NCBI GenBank assembly: GCA_040004035.1
Contig: JAMPLN010000021.1
Direction: 5' to 3' (one strand)
Length of the DNA stretch: 64,000 nt
Source: Microcoleus vaginatus_C
GTDB taxonomy: Bacteria > Cyanobacteriota > Cyanobacteriia > Cyanobacteriales > Microcoleaceae
The position numbers and the translations under genes were made by a program. The first letter of the stretch is position 1; each line of letters begins with the position of its first letter. The notes beneath the pieces are model-generated. The model did no database searches, was not told the DNA's origin, and saw only the letters and a program-made list of their open reading frames with translations. This document shows, in pieces, positions 52,005-64,000 of this stretch.

Positions 52005-53234
52005 ATGGATTTGTTAGAGTACCAAGCTAAATCTTTATTTCGCCAGATGGCAATTCCGATTTTGCCGTCGCAGCGGATTGACAATCCCGCCGACCTCAAA
52101 GGACTGAAAATTCCCTACCCAGTTGTACTCAAGTCGCAAGTGCGGGCTGGGGGACGGGGCAGGGCGGGCGGTATCAAGTTTGTGGAAAATACGATCGATG
52201 CAGTAGCTGCCGCCCAAACAATTTTTAATTTGCCGATAGAGGATGAATATCCCCAAGTTCTACTGGCAGAAGCAAAGTACAACGCTGACCAAGAATTGTA
52301 CTTAGCGGTACTCCTAGACCCCGTAGCCCGCCGCCCGGTGCTTCTGGGCTCGAGACAAGGAGGTATGGATGTCGAAGGGTCGATCGAGCAAATGCAGCAA
52401 GTGGCCGTAGATCAAGAATTTTCCCCATTCTACGCGAGGCGTCTCACGCTGAAAATGGGATTGCAGGGAGACTTGATTCAATCGGTGAGCACCATTGTCG
52501 AAAAAATGTACCGGCTGTTTGTCGAAAAAGATTTAGATTTAGTAGAAATCAATCCTCTCGGCATCAGCCCGACGGGAGAGGTAATGGCTTTAGACGGTAA
52601 AGTCACCGCCAACGACGATGCCTTGGGGCGACATCCAGATTTGGCCGCACTATCGGGAAAGAGGCAAAGCAGCGGGTTGGCACGGGAAAGAAGAGGTTCC
52701 CATGCTGGGGGCGATCGCCCCCATTCCCACTCGAAGGTTCAGCAGTCGCCGGAGTTTGACCCCAAATCTAAATCCTCAATCTCGAATTCCGACTCCCTGC
52801 AATTAATAGAACTAGACGGGAATATCGCGATTTTGTGCAACGGAGTGGGCCTGACAATGGCAACTCTGGATGCTGTAACCCACCACGGAGGAAAACCAGC
52901 TAATTTTGTGAATATTGGTTCCCTAGACCTCTACGATGCAGCAAATGCGCTGCGCGATCGCGTGGAGTTGGGTCTGGAGTTAGTCGCTCAGGATAAAAGC
53001 GTTAAGGTGATACTTGTAAATATTTTGGGCAGCGCCTCCAAGACCGAGGAAATAATCGCTGCAGTAGCCGGCTATTTGGAACGGAAAGCTCGCGCTAACC
53101 GCCACATCCAAGTGGTGCTGCGGCTAGTAGAGATCGATGCTGATGCTGTTAAAAAGCGTTTGGGACAGTGGCCGGTGCAGCTAGCTAGCACTTTGGATGA
53201 GGCCGCGGCCGCTTCTGTATCCTCCGTCAAGTAG
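52005..53234 (+). CDS. sucC: succinyl-CoA ligase, beta subunit
   Basis: Beta subunit of the ATP-grasp enzyme that interconverts succinyl-CoA and succinate with ATP. The protein starts at ATG 52005 (MDLLEYQAKSLFRQM) and contains the grasp LKSQVRAGGRGRAGG and LVEINPLG. About 40 Ser/His-rich residues (from SSGLARERRGSHAGG to SKSSISNSDS, near 52665-52800) form an in-frame linker before the C-terminal domain. The C-terminal half is divergent: the usual GGGA stretch reads NIGSLDLY and the GGI stretch reads LGSASK. The sucD gene follows 83 bases later. Confidence 0.85.
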   Translation: MDLLEYQAKSLFRQMAIPILPSQRIDNPADLKGLKIPYPVVLKSQVRAGGRGRAGGIKFVENTIDAVAAAQTIFNLPIEDEYPQVLLAEAKYNADQELYLAVLLDPVARRPVLLGSRQGGMDVEGSIEQMQQVAVDQEFSPFYARRLTLKMGLQGDLIQSVSTIVEKMYRLFVEKDLDLVEINPLGISPTGEVMALDGKVTANDDALGRHPDLAALSGKRQSSGLARERRGSHAGGDRPHSHSKVQQSPEFDPKSKSSISNSDSLQLIELDGNIAILCNGVGLTMATLDAVTHHGGKPANFVNIGSLDLYDAANALRDRVELGLELVAQDKSVKVILVNILGSASKTEEIIAAVAGYLERKARANRHIQVVLRLVEIDADAVKKRLGQWPVQLASTLDEAAAASVSSVK

Positions 53235-53317
53235 CGGCAGTCGATCGGCAAAAAACGAGATTTCTGTACAGATGAAGGCCTTCTGCTTTTTACAGATCGA
53301 GTGTCAAGTGGGAAAAA

Positions 53318-54214
53318 ATGAATTTAACTCCTGAAAGCAAAGTCCTAGTACAGGGCATTACAGAATCTCCCGCGTCCACCCGCGCCGCCCTGATGATGAA
53401 AGCATACGGCACGAATGTAGTCGCCGGTGTTAGTCCCGGTCGGGGGGGGCTGGAAGTGGAGGGAATTCCGATTTTTGATTTGGTAGAACAAGCAGTGGCG
53501 GCAGTGGGTCACGTTGACACTGCGGTAATTTTGGTAGACGCTTACTCGGTGCTGGATGCGGCTCTAGAAGCGATCGCCGGAGGAATTCGGCAAATCGCGA
53601 TCGTTACTGGGGGAGTACCTCCTCTGGATATGGTGCACTTAGTCAGAAAAGCAGAGGCCACCGAAACTTTGGTAATCGGGCCCAACAGTCCGGGGATCAT
53701 TGTTCCCGACAAACTCCTGCTGGGAACTCACCCCAAGGAATTTTACACTCCCGGCCCGGTGGGAGTGATCAGCCGCAGCAGCACTTTGACTTACGAAGTT
53801 GCCCTAGAACTGACGGAGGCTGGGTTGGGACAGTCGATGGCGGTTTGTATTGGCTGCGACGCGATTGTCGGTTCTTCTTTTATGCAGTGGTTGCAAATTT
53901 TGGACGAAGACGACAGTACCGAAGCGATGGTTTTGGTGGGGGAAGTTGACGGGTGGAGTGAACAAGCTGCTGCTTCTTACATCGCCTCGGCGATCGACAA
54001 ACCCGTGGTTGCTTATTTGGCCGGCCGCTACGCTCCCAAGGGGCCGTCTTTGGGCCACGCCGGCATCCTGATCAGTTCTCGGGCGGCTGCCCAGAAAGCC
54101 TTTGGAGTTACGGCCCCAAACAAAATGGCTGCCTTTGAAGAGGCGGACATACCTGTGGCGGCTCGACCTTCAGAGATTCCTAAGTTGCTCAAAAAACTGC
54201 TCAAGAAAAATTGA
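53318..54214 (+). CDS. sucD: succinyl-CoA ligase, alpha subunit
   Basis: 298 residues. VQGITESPASTRAALMMKAYGTNVV is the CoA-binding start of SucD, and GPNSPGIIVPDK the nucleotide region. The phosphohistidine loop appears as LGHAGILISS, with the usual catalytic histidine. It follows sucC on the same strand and they are almost surely co-transcribed. In cyanobacteria the pair serves the modified TCA cycle. A related acyl-CoA ligase is possible given the divergence in sucC. Confidence 0.9.
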   Translation: MNLTPESKVLVQGITESPASTRAALMMKAYGTNVVAGVSPGRGGLEVEGIPIFDLVEQAVAAVGHVDTAVILVDAYSVLDAALEAIAGGIRQIAIVTGGVPPLDMVHLVRKAEATETLVIGPNSPGIIVPDKLLLGTHPKEFYTPGPVGVISRSSTLTYEVALELTEAGLGQSMAVCIGCDAIVGSSFMQWLQILDEDDSTEAMVLVGEVDGWSEQAAASYIASAIDKPVVAYLAGRYAPKGPSLGHAGILISSRAAAQKAFGVTAPNKMAAFEEADIPVAARPSEIPKLLKKLLKKN

Positions 54215-54357
54215 TTGCTTTGGGAGTTTTCATACAAGTCCTAACCCTCTTGGGGGTTGGGATAGGGGTAGGGCGGGGGCGGGTTGGGTCTCAAAAGTGT
54301 CTGCAGAATGCCACAACAGCCGCTTCAACCCGCCTTTAGGACACATTTATGATTTTT

Positions 54358-55059
54358 TTACCAAAGCCCTCTGACCGGCGTCACAGGCTGCGGTGCGGGT
54401 GCTGGCAAGGGGGCGGCGCGGCGTGGCGCTGGAGGCGGAGTTGTTGGCTGCACGCTGCGGCGAGGTTCGATCGGACTTTCGGGGCGAGTTGTTTCACTTG
54501 TGCGAGTTGTCGATCTCGTCACATCTTGAAGCAGGCTTTTGAGAGTTCCAGCTATACTCTGAACTTTCCCAACAGCGGTGCGAAGGCTGGCAACATCTAC
54601 GTAAACCTCGTTGAGAGGATACTTTTTCAGGATTTCCAGCAGCGATACCTTACCGTCATCCCCGGATGCCAGGATCACCGCTGCCCGCAAAGCTTTCCCG
54701 CTTTCTGTGCGGCGCTGAGTCCGAATTGCTTGACCGATGTCGTCAGTGATTTTTTCTCCCGGCGTGCTGTAAACTACCCTCGCCAGATTAGCAGGCTTTA
54801 AACCAATTTCTAAACCCATGAACCCCCGCAGTATTTGCGCGTCCATTTTGGAGAACCGGATAATTTGTTGGAGGGTTGGCGTCGTCGTGCCGTTTTTAGC
54901 AAAGTCTTCTAAGTCGCTGATATTGATGGCTTGTCTGAGCGGGCCAAATGTGAGAACAACTTTTTCGGCCCCTAATGCTCTACTGCTGCTAGATAATATG
55001 CTCCCGCTTGCTCCTAAAAATAGGGCAATGCCGATCGATACAAATTTTGTTAATTTCAT
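54358..55059 (-). CDS. DUF1400 protein, exported
   Basis: 233 residues from ATG 55059; a start at 55101 would add 14. A signal peptide (LTKFVSIGIALFLGASGS...) precedes the DUF1400 domain, containing LTFGPLRQAINISDLEDFAKNG and LRGFMGLEIGLKP. The C-terminal 50 residues are Pro/Arg-rich. The domain often precedes an alpha/beta hydrolase, but here the hydrolase is missing. Function is unknown. A MITE-like TATAGCAATC end lies upstream of its start. Confidence 0.75.
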   Translation of the reverse strand: MKLTKFVSIGIALFLGASGSILSSSSRALGAEKVVLTFGPLRQAINISDLEDFAKNGTTTPTLQQIIRFSKMDAQILRGFMGLEIGLKPANLARVVYSTPGEKITDDIGQAIRTQRRTESGKALRAAVILASGDDGKVSLLEILKKYPLNEVYVDVASLRTAVGKVQSIAGTLKSLLQDVTRSTTRTSETTRPESPIEPRRSVQPTTPPPAPRRAAPLPAPAPQPVTPVRGLW

Positions 55060-55609
55060 ATTCACCGCTACATTAAAATTATTTTTTCGAGATTTGTACA
55101 TTATATAGCAATCCTAAATCATTATCAAGACTATGATACAATTAATATGCAATACCAGGGTAAACGCATCTTAACTGGAACCCAAAATATGCTACAGTTA
55201 AATCCGACTAAATTTCCATGTAGTTGGTTGTAGTTTATTGGTGCTATCAATGGCAAGAGGTTTTAGTAAAGCTGTAACTTCCCAACAAAAACAAACAGAT
55301 TCATTACCTTCAAGGAATTTTTTAAATACCAGTTTTTTAGAACATTTTGCCAACTTGAAAGACCCAAGAATAGAAAGAAGTAAAGAACACCTACTTAAAG
55401 ATATTATCGCGATTGCGATTCTAGCTGTCCTCAGCGGTGCAGACGGATGGGTGGCAATAGAAGCCTATGGTAATGCCAAATATGAATGGTTAAAAAGCTT
55501 TCTAGAATTACCGAATGGCATATCATCTCATGACACATTTAGTCGGGTATTTGCCCGAATTGAACCACAACAGTTTCAAGAATGCTTTTTGAGTTGGGTA
55601 AATGCGATA

Positions 55610-56794
55610 AGCTGTTGTGCCTTTAAATAGGGTATAATAAAATTTTAGTTTACTCAATCACTACAAAAATGCCAGCTAAAAACCATCTCAATTCCAAACA
55701 AATAGAGAAACTACAAAAAGCTTTAAGAGAGGAAGAAAAAGCCAATATTAGAGAAAGAATTCTGATTTTATTATTGCTCAATGACGGGAAAACGCAATCT
55801 AAAATTGCTAATTTTTTAGGTTGTTCAGTAAACAAAGTATCTTATTGGTGTGTGAAGGGAGACCCCGACAATCTAGAAAGTCTAATCGATGAAAGAATGA
55901 AGGGAAATCACAAAAAAGCCACAGACCAATATATAGAAATATTATTAGAAACTATAGAAAAAGCTCCTCAAGAATTAGGATATGAATTTGGAAGATGGAC
56001 AGCGCAGAGATTAGCAACATACTTAGAGCAATCCACAGGAATAAAATTAAGTGGAGGACAAGTTCGGAGGATATTAAAGCAAAAAAAGTATGTTTACATC
56101 TGGGCTAAGTATAGTTGGGAGTCAAAGAGAAATCCCGAAAAAAGAACAGCATTTAAAATAAAGATAGCCGAATATTTAAAAATAGAAAAAGAATCACCAG
56201 AACTTTTACAGGTATGGTTTTGGGACGAGAGTGGATTTAGTTTAAGAGTCACCATAAGAAAGAACTGGTGTAAGAAAGGCAGCCGAAAAAAGGTCAGAGG
56301 AGACCGAAGAAAAGGCAGAGTTAATGTAATGGGAGGAGTGAGGAATTCCGATAAAAAAAGGTGGGTAGAGTTCCTCAAAAAAGGCAATTCATATAATTTT
56401 TATCAACGGTTAAAACTCTTTTATGAAGAGCTAATTAATGAATGGGTATCAGCAGGTAATCAAGCCTCAGAATTTGCGAAAAAAGGAGCCAAAATAGTGA
56501 TCGTTCTGGATAATGCTAGTTTTCATAAGAAAGAAGAGTACCTGAAAATAATTGAAACAGAAATGCCTAATATTCATTTAGAATTTCTCCCCGAATACAG
56601 CCCAGACTATAACTTAATTGAATTAGTATGGCATTCGGCAAAAGAATATATTGCTAATCGACTTTTTACATCAATTGAAGAGCTAGAGTATTTATTGCAT
56701 CGTCTCTTAAATGAAGGAGAATTAATAATTAAATGGGGTCGCAAAATCAAAAATAAGGGTAATGCTTGTATCACAGTTTAAATGTGCAACAGCT
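55610..56794 (+). mobile_element. IS630-type element, intact
   Basis: 1185 bases with inverted ends AGCTGTTGTGCCTTTAAA and TTTAAATGTGCAACAGCT, flanked by TA at both ends (55608-55609 and 56795-56796). This TA duplication is diagnostic of IS630 insertion. It sits in frame-breaking position in the ISAs1 transposase. Confidence 0.92.
55669..56781 (+). CDS. IS630-family transposase
   Basis: 370 residues. An N-terminal winged-helix part contains NDGKTQSKIANFLGCSVNKV. The DDE-type catalytic part has VWFWDESGFSLR, KIVIVLDNASFHKK and YSPDYNLIELVW, giving Asp, Asp and Glu. The order is normal and the reading is uninterrupted, so it may be active. It occupies nearly all of the element, and the stop lies 13 bases before the right end. 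The lowered GC of the region differs from the flanking genes. Confidence 0.93.
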   Translation: MPAKNHLNSKQIEKLQKALREEEKANIRERILILLLLNDGKTQSKIANFLGCSVNKVSYWCVKGDPDNLESLIDERMKGNHKKATDQYIEILLETIEKAPQELGYEFGRWTAQRLATYLEQSTGIKLSGGQVRRILKQKKYVYIWAKYSWESKRNPEKRTAFKIKIAEYLKIEKESPELLQVWFWDESGFSLRVTIRKNWCKKGSRKKVRGDRRKGRVNVMGGVRNSDKKRWVEFLKKGNSYNFYQRLKLFYEELINEWVSAGNQASEFAKKGAKIVIVLDNASFHKKEEYLKIIETEMPNIHLEFLPEYSPDYNLIELVWHSAKEYIANRLFTSIEELEYLLHRLLNEGELIIKWGRKIKNKGNACITV

Positions 56795-57004
56795 TAGTCG
56801 GGGGATTAGAACTAAACGTAATTGCCATTGATGGTAAAACAATGAAACAATCTTATGACCGGAATGACCAGCAAAAAGCGCTACATATAGTTACAGCTTG
56901 GTCTTCATCTCATCAATTGGTTTTAGGTCAAAAAAAAGTCGATAAAAAATCTAATGAAATGACAGCCATCCCGGAATTAATAGAAATGTTAGAAATTGCG
57001 GGAA

Positions 57005-57362
57005 GTGTAAGTCTTTGGTGGTATTGGCGACAGATACGTTGGCGCTCAATATTAGGCAGCATTTTTCTAAGTGAGGGCTTAATCTTGTCCCTTTCTTGAG
57101 TCCAAGTTTTTTACTTTGTTGTTCTCTCACTCGCCATTTACCCATGGAGGTCTGGATTTGTCTAGCTCTGCCTGCTTCAGTTTGGCTGCTGCTGCTTAAA
57201 AAATTTTCCCATCTCTGGGGCTACTTCTTTGAGGACATGATCTCTAACCGCTAATTCAATACTGCCAAAGTCTTTTAGCTGTTCTGATGGTGTATTCTTG
57301 AGTAAGATAGCGGATACTTTTTCTAGACATTTTTCGAGTTCTTGAGTTTCTTCTGGGGTCAT
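57005..57362 (-). pseudogene. ISKra4-type transposase, 5' fragment
   Basis: From ATG 57362 the reading MTPEETQELEKCLEKVSAIL runs to a stop at 57177; after a frameshift near 57180 it continues as EAGRARQIQTSMGKWRVREQ and SPHLEKCCLILSANVSVAN. This is the family's N-terminal region, on the opposite strand from its neighbours. About three quarters of the protein is missing, cut at the junction with the ISAs1 remnant. Confidence 0.7.
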
Positions 57363-57470
57363 ATTTTTCTCACTCGTAAGTGTGTTTTTACATTTTACAT
57401 AATTCTTGCATAGGACGGTTGTAAGTATTTATACTCATTGCATAATTGAGATGCTCCCTATGGCAACTTA

Positions 57471-58421
57471 TAGTCATTTCAAATAAGTATGAGACTATTT
57501 AAACATGAGGTAAAATGAATAAAAATAGTGAAGTTGCTAGGAAAATGTCTTACAGTATTGATTTGAGAAAAATAGTAGTGGATTATGTAGAAAAGGGCGG
57601 TCGTATCGCTCAAGCGGCAGGACTTTTTCAGGTGGGAAGGGCAACGATATATCGGTGGCTGGGTCGGACAGACCGTATTGGCCACAAAGGTAAAAAGACG
57701 TAAGAGAAAACTAGATTGGCAAGCCTTAGAAAAGGATGTAAAAAAGAATCCAGATGCCAGATTAATCGACTGAGCCAAGAAGTTTGGAGTAAGACCAAGT
57801 GCCATATCTTATGCTCTTAAAGAAATGAAAATGAAGGAGAAAAAAAAAAGAACTTCGATACCAGGAGAGAAACCCAGAATCAAGAATGAAATACTACAGA
57901 TCTCTGAGAGACTTAATTAAAGTATCGGGAAGTCAAAGTCGGGTTTTTATTGATGAGTCAGGATTTGAAGAGTTTCAAGATTGTGCTTATGGCTGGTCAA
58001 AAAAAGGCAAAAAAATCTGGGGTGAAAAGTCAGGAAAACGGGGGAAAAGAGAAAATCTAGTAGCCGGAAGAAGGAAAGGAAAAAAGGACTTAATTGCCCC
58101 AATGGTTTTTACGGGCAGCCTCAATGCAGAAGGTTTTGAAGGGTGGTTATCTTTATATTTATTACCCTCTCTAACAGAGCCATCTATATTAATCATGGAT
58201 AATGCACCGATTCATCGAAAAACAGCCATCCGAGAACTGGTAGAGGAAACGGAGCATCAAGTTCTTTTTCTCCCAAAATATTCTCCCGACCTGAACGATA
58301 TTGAACACGATTTTAGTGCCTTAAAGCGAGCCCGAATGTATGCTCCTCCTGGGACATCTTTAGATGAACTCATATGTGACTACTGCGCTCAATAGTGTCT
58401 CTTTTTTATTTGAAATGACTA
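57471..58421 (+). mobile_element. second IS630-type element, decayed
   Basis: 951 bases. TAGTCATTTCAAATAA at the left is exactly complemented by TTATTTGAAATGACTA at the right, with further imperfect pairing inside (GAGAC and ACTATT stretches). TA flanks both ends (57469-57470 and 58422-58423). The ends look functional although the transposase is broken. The right end lies about 10 bases from the T run of the rrn terminator. Confidence 0.85.
57548..58395 (+). pseudogene. IS630-type transposase, frameshifted
   Basis: Three frames join: MSYSIDLRKIVVDYVEKGGR (57548-), then after a frameshift near 57700 RKRKLDWQALEKDVKKNPDA with an internal stop, and after another near 57840 LRYQERNPESRMKYYRSLRD, which continues to the DDE part. 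That part has SRVFIDESGFEEF, LIMDNAPIHRK and YSPDLNDIEHDF, all recognisable. Two frameshifts and one stop make it inactive. Confidence 0.85.
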
Positions 58422-58432
58422 TAATCAGCAAA

Positions 58433-58469
58433 AACAACAAAGCCCCTATCTGAAGCTCAGAAAGAGGCT
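58433..58469 (-). terminator. terminator of the rrn operon
   Basis: AGCCCCTATCTGA and TCAGAAAGAGGCT form a stem with two imperfect pairs and a three-base loop; on the minus strand a TTGTTGTTTTTG run follows. It is about 170 bases beyond the 23S end, as expected for the end of this operon. Confidence 0.7.
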
Positions 58470-58489
58470 GTGTATTGTCAAATAGAACC

Positions 58490-58535
58490 CCAGGGATCGA
58501 GCTATTTTCGAGGAGCAGTGACGGGCGAAATATCT
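58490..58535 (-). pseudogene. 5S rRNA remnant, 3' half
   Basis: On the minus strand, AAGATATTTCGCC, then CTCCTCGAAAATAGCTCGAT and CC, resembles the 3' half of 5S rRNA, where the usual text is AAAATAGCTCGATGCCAGG. The 5' half, with the CCGAAC loop, is not found between here and 23S, and helix IV pairing is broken. A diverged but working 5S cannot be excluded by eye. Confidence 0.5.
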
Positions 58536-58634
58536 TAGCCACATGGGCGTGTAACAAGCGAAAAGAGGTAAGGGTGAAAAACCCTGAAGACTGCACAGAA
58601 TTAAGTCATCATCATCACCATGTCGAAAGAGAGG

Positions 58635-61540
<2,906 letters not shown>

Positions 61541-61755
61541 TTTTTCATGGTGGTCGCTTGTCAGATGCTCCGATTTATCGGATAACTGACACGCTTTGAT
61601 GACTTAATTTCTATGCAGTTTTCAAGGTTCTGACTAGAGTTCTAGACTCCAGCATTCCGACTTCTTTTTTGACCAAGTTAGTCTGGGTGCTGATTTCTAT
61701 TTCTTTGATTTTTTGGTTCTTTGATTTTTTGGCAGTTGGTTCTAGTTAGTGAGAG

Positions 61756-61828
61756 TGGAGGTAAGCGGACTCGAACCGCTGACTTCCTGCGTGCAAGGCA
61801 GGCGCTCTACCAACTGAGCTATACCCCC
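61756..61828 (-). tRNA. tRNA-Ala (TGC)
   Basis: 73 bases. The sequence reads GGGGGTATAGCTCAGTTGGT, with anticodon loop CTTGCAC and T arm GGTTCGAGTCC. Acceptor pairing is complete, the discriminator is A, and CCA is not encoded. Confidence 0.96.
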
Positions 61829-61921
61829 ACTAAGCAAGTTCTGATTTTGATTTTACGAGTCCTGAATTCATCATTGATTATCCATTACTCATTACTGACA
61901 ATTCATCACTTTTTTTCCAGG

Positions 61922-61995
<74 letters not shown>

Positions 61996-62110
61996 GCGAG
62001 TTCCGAACCAGTTAATAGTTTGAAAGCTTTGACATCTATTCCTCGAACGACCAGGGATGACTGAGCTTGACCTATTGTTTAGGTTCGGTCTAGTCTCAGA
62101 TGGTCTCCCT

Positions 62111-63610
<1,500 letters not shown>

Positions 63611-63852
63611 TGTTGAGTTCTTTTTGGCTATAATCAAGTTCTTTCCACTCAGCCATGAAGGCTGGTTTTTTTCCCTTGACTTTTTTCTCGTTGTTTGCGA
63701 TATTGAGTATCAGCTCTCGCTAGCTCTCTCTATCTTGATTTTTTTGACGAGGTTAATAGTGCTTTAAGCTTTCAAACTATTCTTTTTTCTAGGTTCAGTT
63801 TTTTGCCTTTAGTTCGCGGTTGTTTGAACCGCCTCTCTTCTGGCGCTTTATT

Positions 63853-63881
63853 AATGTATCAACTCTCCCCAGGGTTGTCAA
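63853..63881 (-). promoter_or_regulatory. promoter of the rrn operon
   Basis: On the minus strand, TTGACA (63876-63881) is followed by a 17-base spacer and TACATT (63853-63858), close to the sigma-70 consensus, about 245 bases upstream of 16S. The leader between has AT-rich and T-rich tracts. Confidence 0.8.
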
Positions 63882-64000
63882 GCGTTTTGCGAAAATATTT
63901 TTGACTTTTTTTTTAACCTATACACACCAAGGGTTTCGGCTGTCGTTCACGGCTCCGACCTCCGCTGGCTGACTCCTCTTTTAACTATGGGGTCTTTTTT
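63882..64000. other. upstream region of the rrn promoter
   Basis: A-rich and T-rich stretches near 63890-63920 could serve as an UP-element-like region for the minus-strand promoter. The rest to the window end shows no gene. Confidence 0.35.

Larger units (their letters stand above)
55250..57002 (+). pseudogene. ISAs1 transposase, interrupted and truncated
   Basis: The first part, 55250-55609, reads MARGFSKAVTSQQKQ, then FANLKDPRIERSKEHLLKD and GADGWVAIEAYG, the usual ISAs1 N-terminus. The second part, 56797-57002, begins VGGLELNVIAIDGKTMKQSY, with the first catalytic Asp in IAIDGKT, and ends about LEIAGS. The final third, with the other acidic residues, is absent. It cannot make an active enzyme. 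Confidence 0.85.
55156..57004 (+). mobile_element. ISAs1-type element, interrupted
   Basis: The left end starts near CAGGGTAAACGCATC (55156), typical of ISAs1 ends; the right end is lost where the inverted ISKra4 fragment begins, near 57004. The transposase is split by an IS630-type element. Removing 55610-56796 restores a continuous reading VNAIVGGLELNVI. Confidence 0.75.

Overview
The window reads as chromosome of a filamentous cyanobacterium of the Oscillatoriales type (Microcoleus/Oscillatoria-like). The signs are very frequent HIP1-type GCGATCGC octamers, many short tandemly repeated heptamers between genes, genes typical of cyanobacteria (a DUF760 protein, an HpsL-like hormogonium polysaccharide protein, an MgdA-like glycolipid synthase, FurB/Zur, DUF4058, Uma2), and a cyanobacterial rrn operon with tRNA-Ile(GAT) and tRNA-Ala(TGC) in the spacer. 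Genus is an inference; no search was run.

Region by region. 0-3.6 kb: two alpha/beta hydrolases, a heavy-metal-domain remnant, and a cupin / zinc-ribbon / flavodoxin operon whose flavodoxin carries a one-base frameshift. 3.9-9.3 kb: methyltransferase, glycosyltransferase, membrane acyltransferase, a coiled-coil protein overlapping coaD, and a VanY-type carboxypeptidase. 9.5-13.1 kb: typA/bipA flanked by two different type II toxin-antitoxin pairs and a toxin remnant. 13.2-16.6 kb: accessory block with an HTH-TPR protein, a PD-(D/E)XK-like protein, and a ParA-like ATPase overlapping a small coiled-coil partner. 16.7-25.5 kb: exported beta-propeller, HpsL-like polymerase/ligase, a decayed ISAzo13-type transposase, scpB, DUF760, HtrA-type protease and a LysM/M23 peptidase.

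26-31.4 kb: a two-gene NLR-like system, a NACHT ATPase with an N-terminal glycine-zipper segment whose stop overlaps by 8 nt a 1096-residue WD40-TPR protein. Its near-identical blades differ at a few positions. 31.6-34.6 kb: DUF4058, purQ and purS separated by a MITE-like repeat, and a Zur/FurB regulator. 34.9-39.3 kb: a peptide export locus with two small double-glycine precursors, a C39-peptidase ABC transporter and a divergent HlyD-type adaptor. One precursor has a Tyr/Arg-rich core with two cysteines. With the NACHT pair, this is the best candidate for an undescribed system.

39.5-54.4 kb: a small ribbon-helix-helix operon of unknown role, then mostly housekeeping genes (trpS, metF, Uma2, MuiA-like, yajQ, MAPEG, a DprA-like SLOG protein, a DRTGG/phosphotransacetylase-family protein, MgdA-like glycolipid synthase, sucC, sucD). 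A 1.4 kb gene-poor stretch holds several palindromic elements. 54.4-58.4 kb: a DUF1400 protein, then an IS graveyard in which an intact IS630-type element sits inside an ISAs1 transposase, next to an inverted ISKra4 fragment and a decayed second IS630-type element with good ends. 58.4-64 kb: the rrn operon on the minus strand, with a clear promoter upstream of 16S. The expected 5S gene is reduced to a recognisable 3' half beside the IS cluster.
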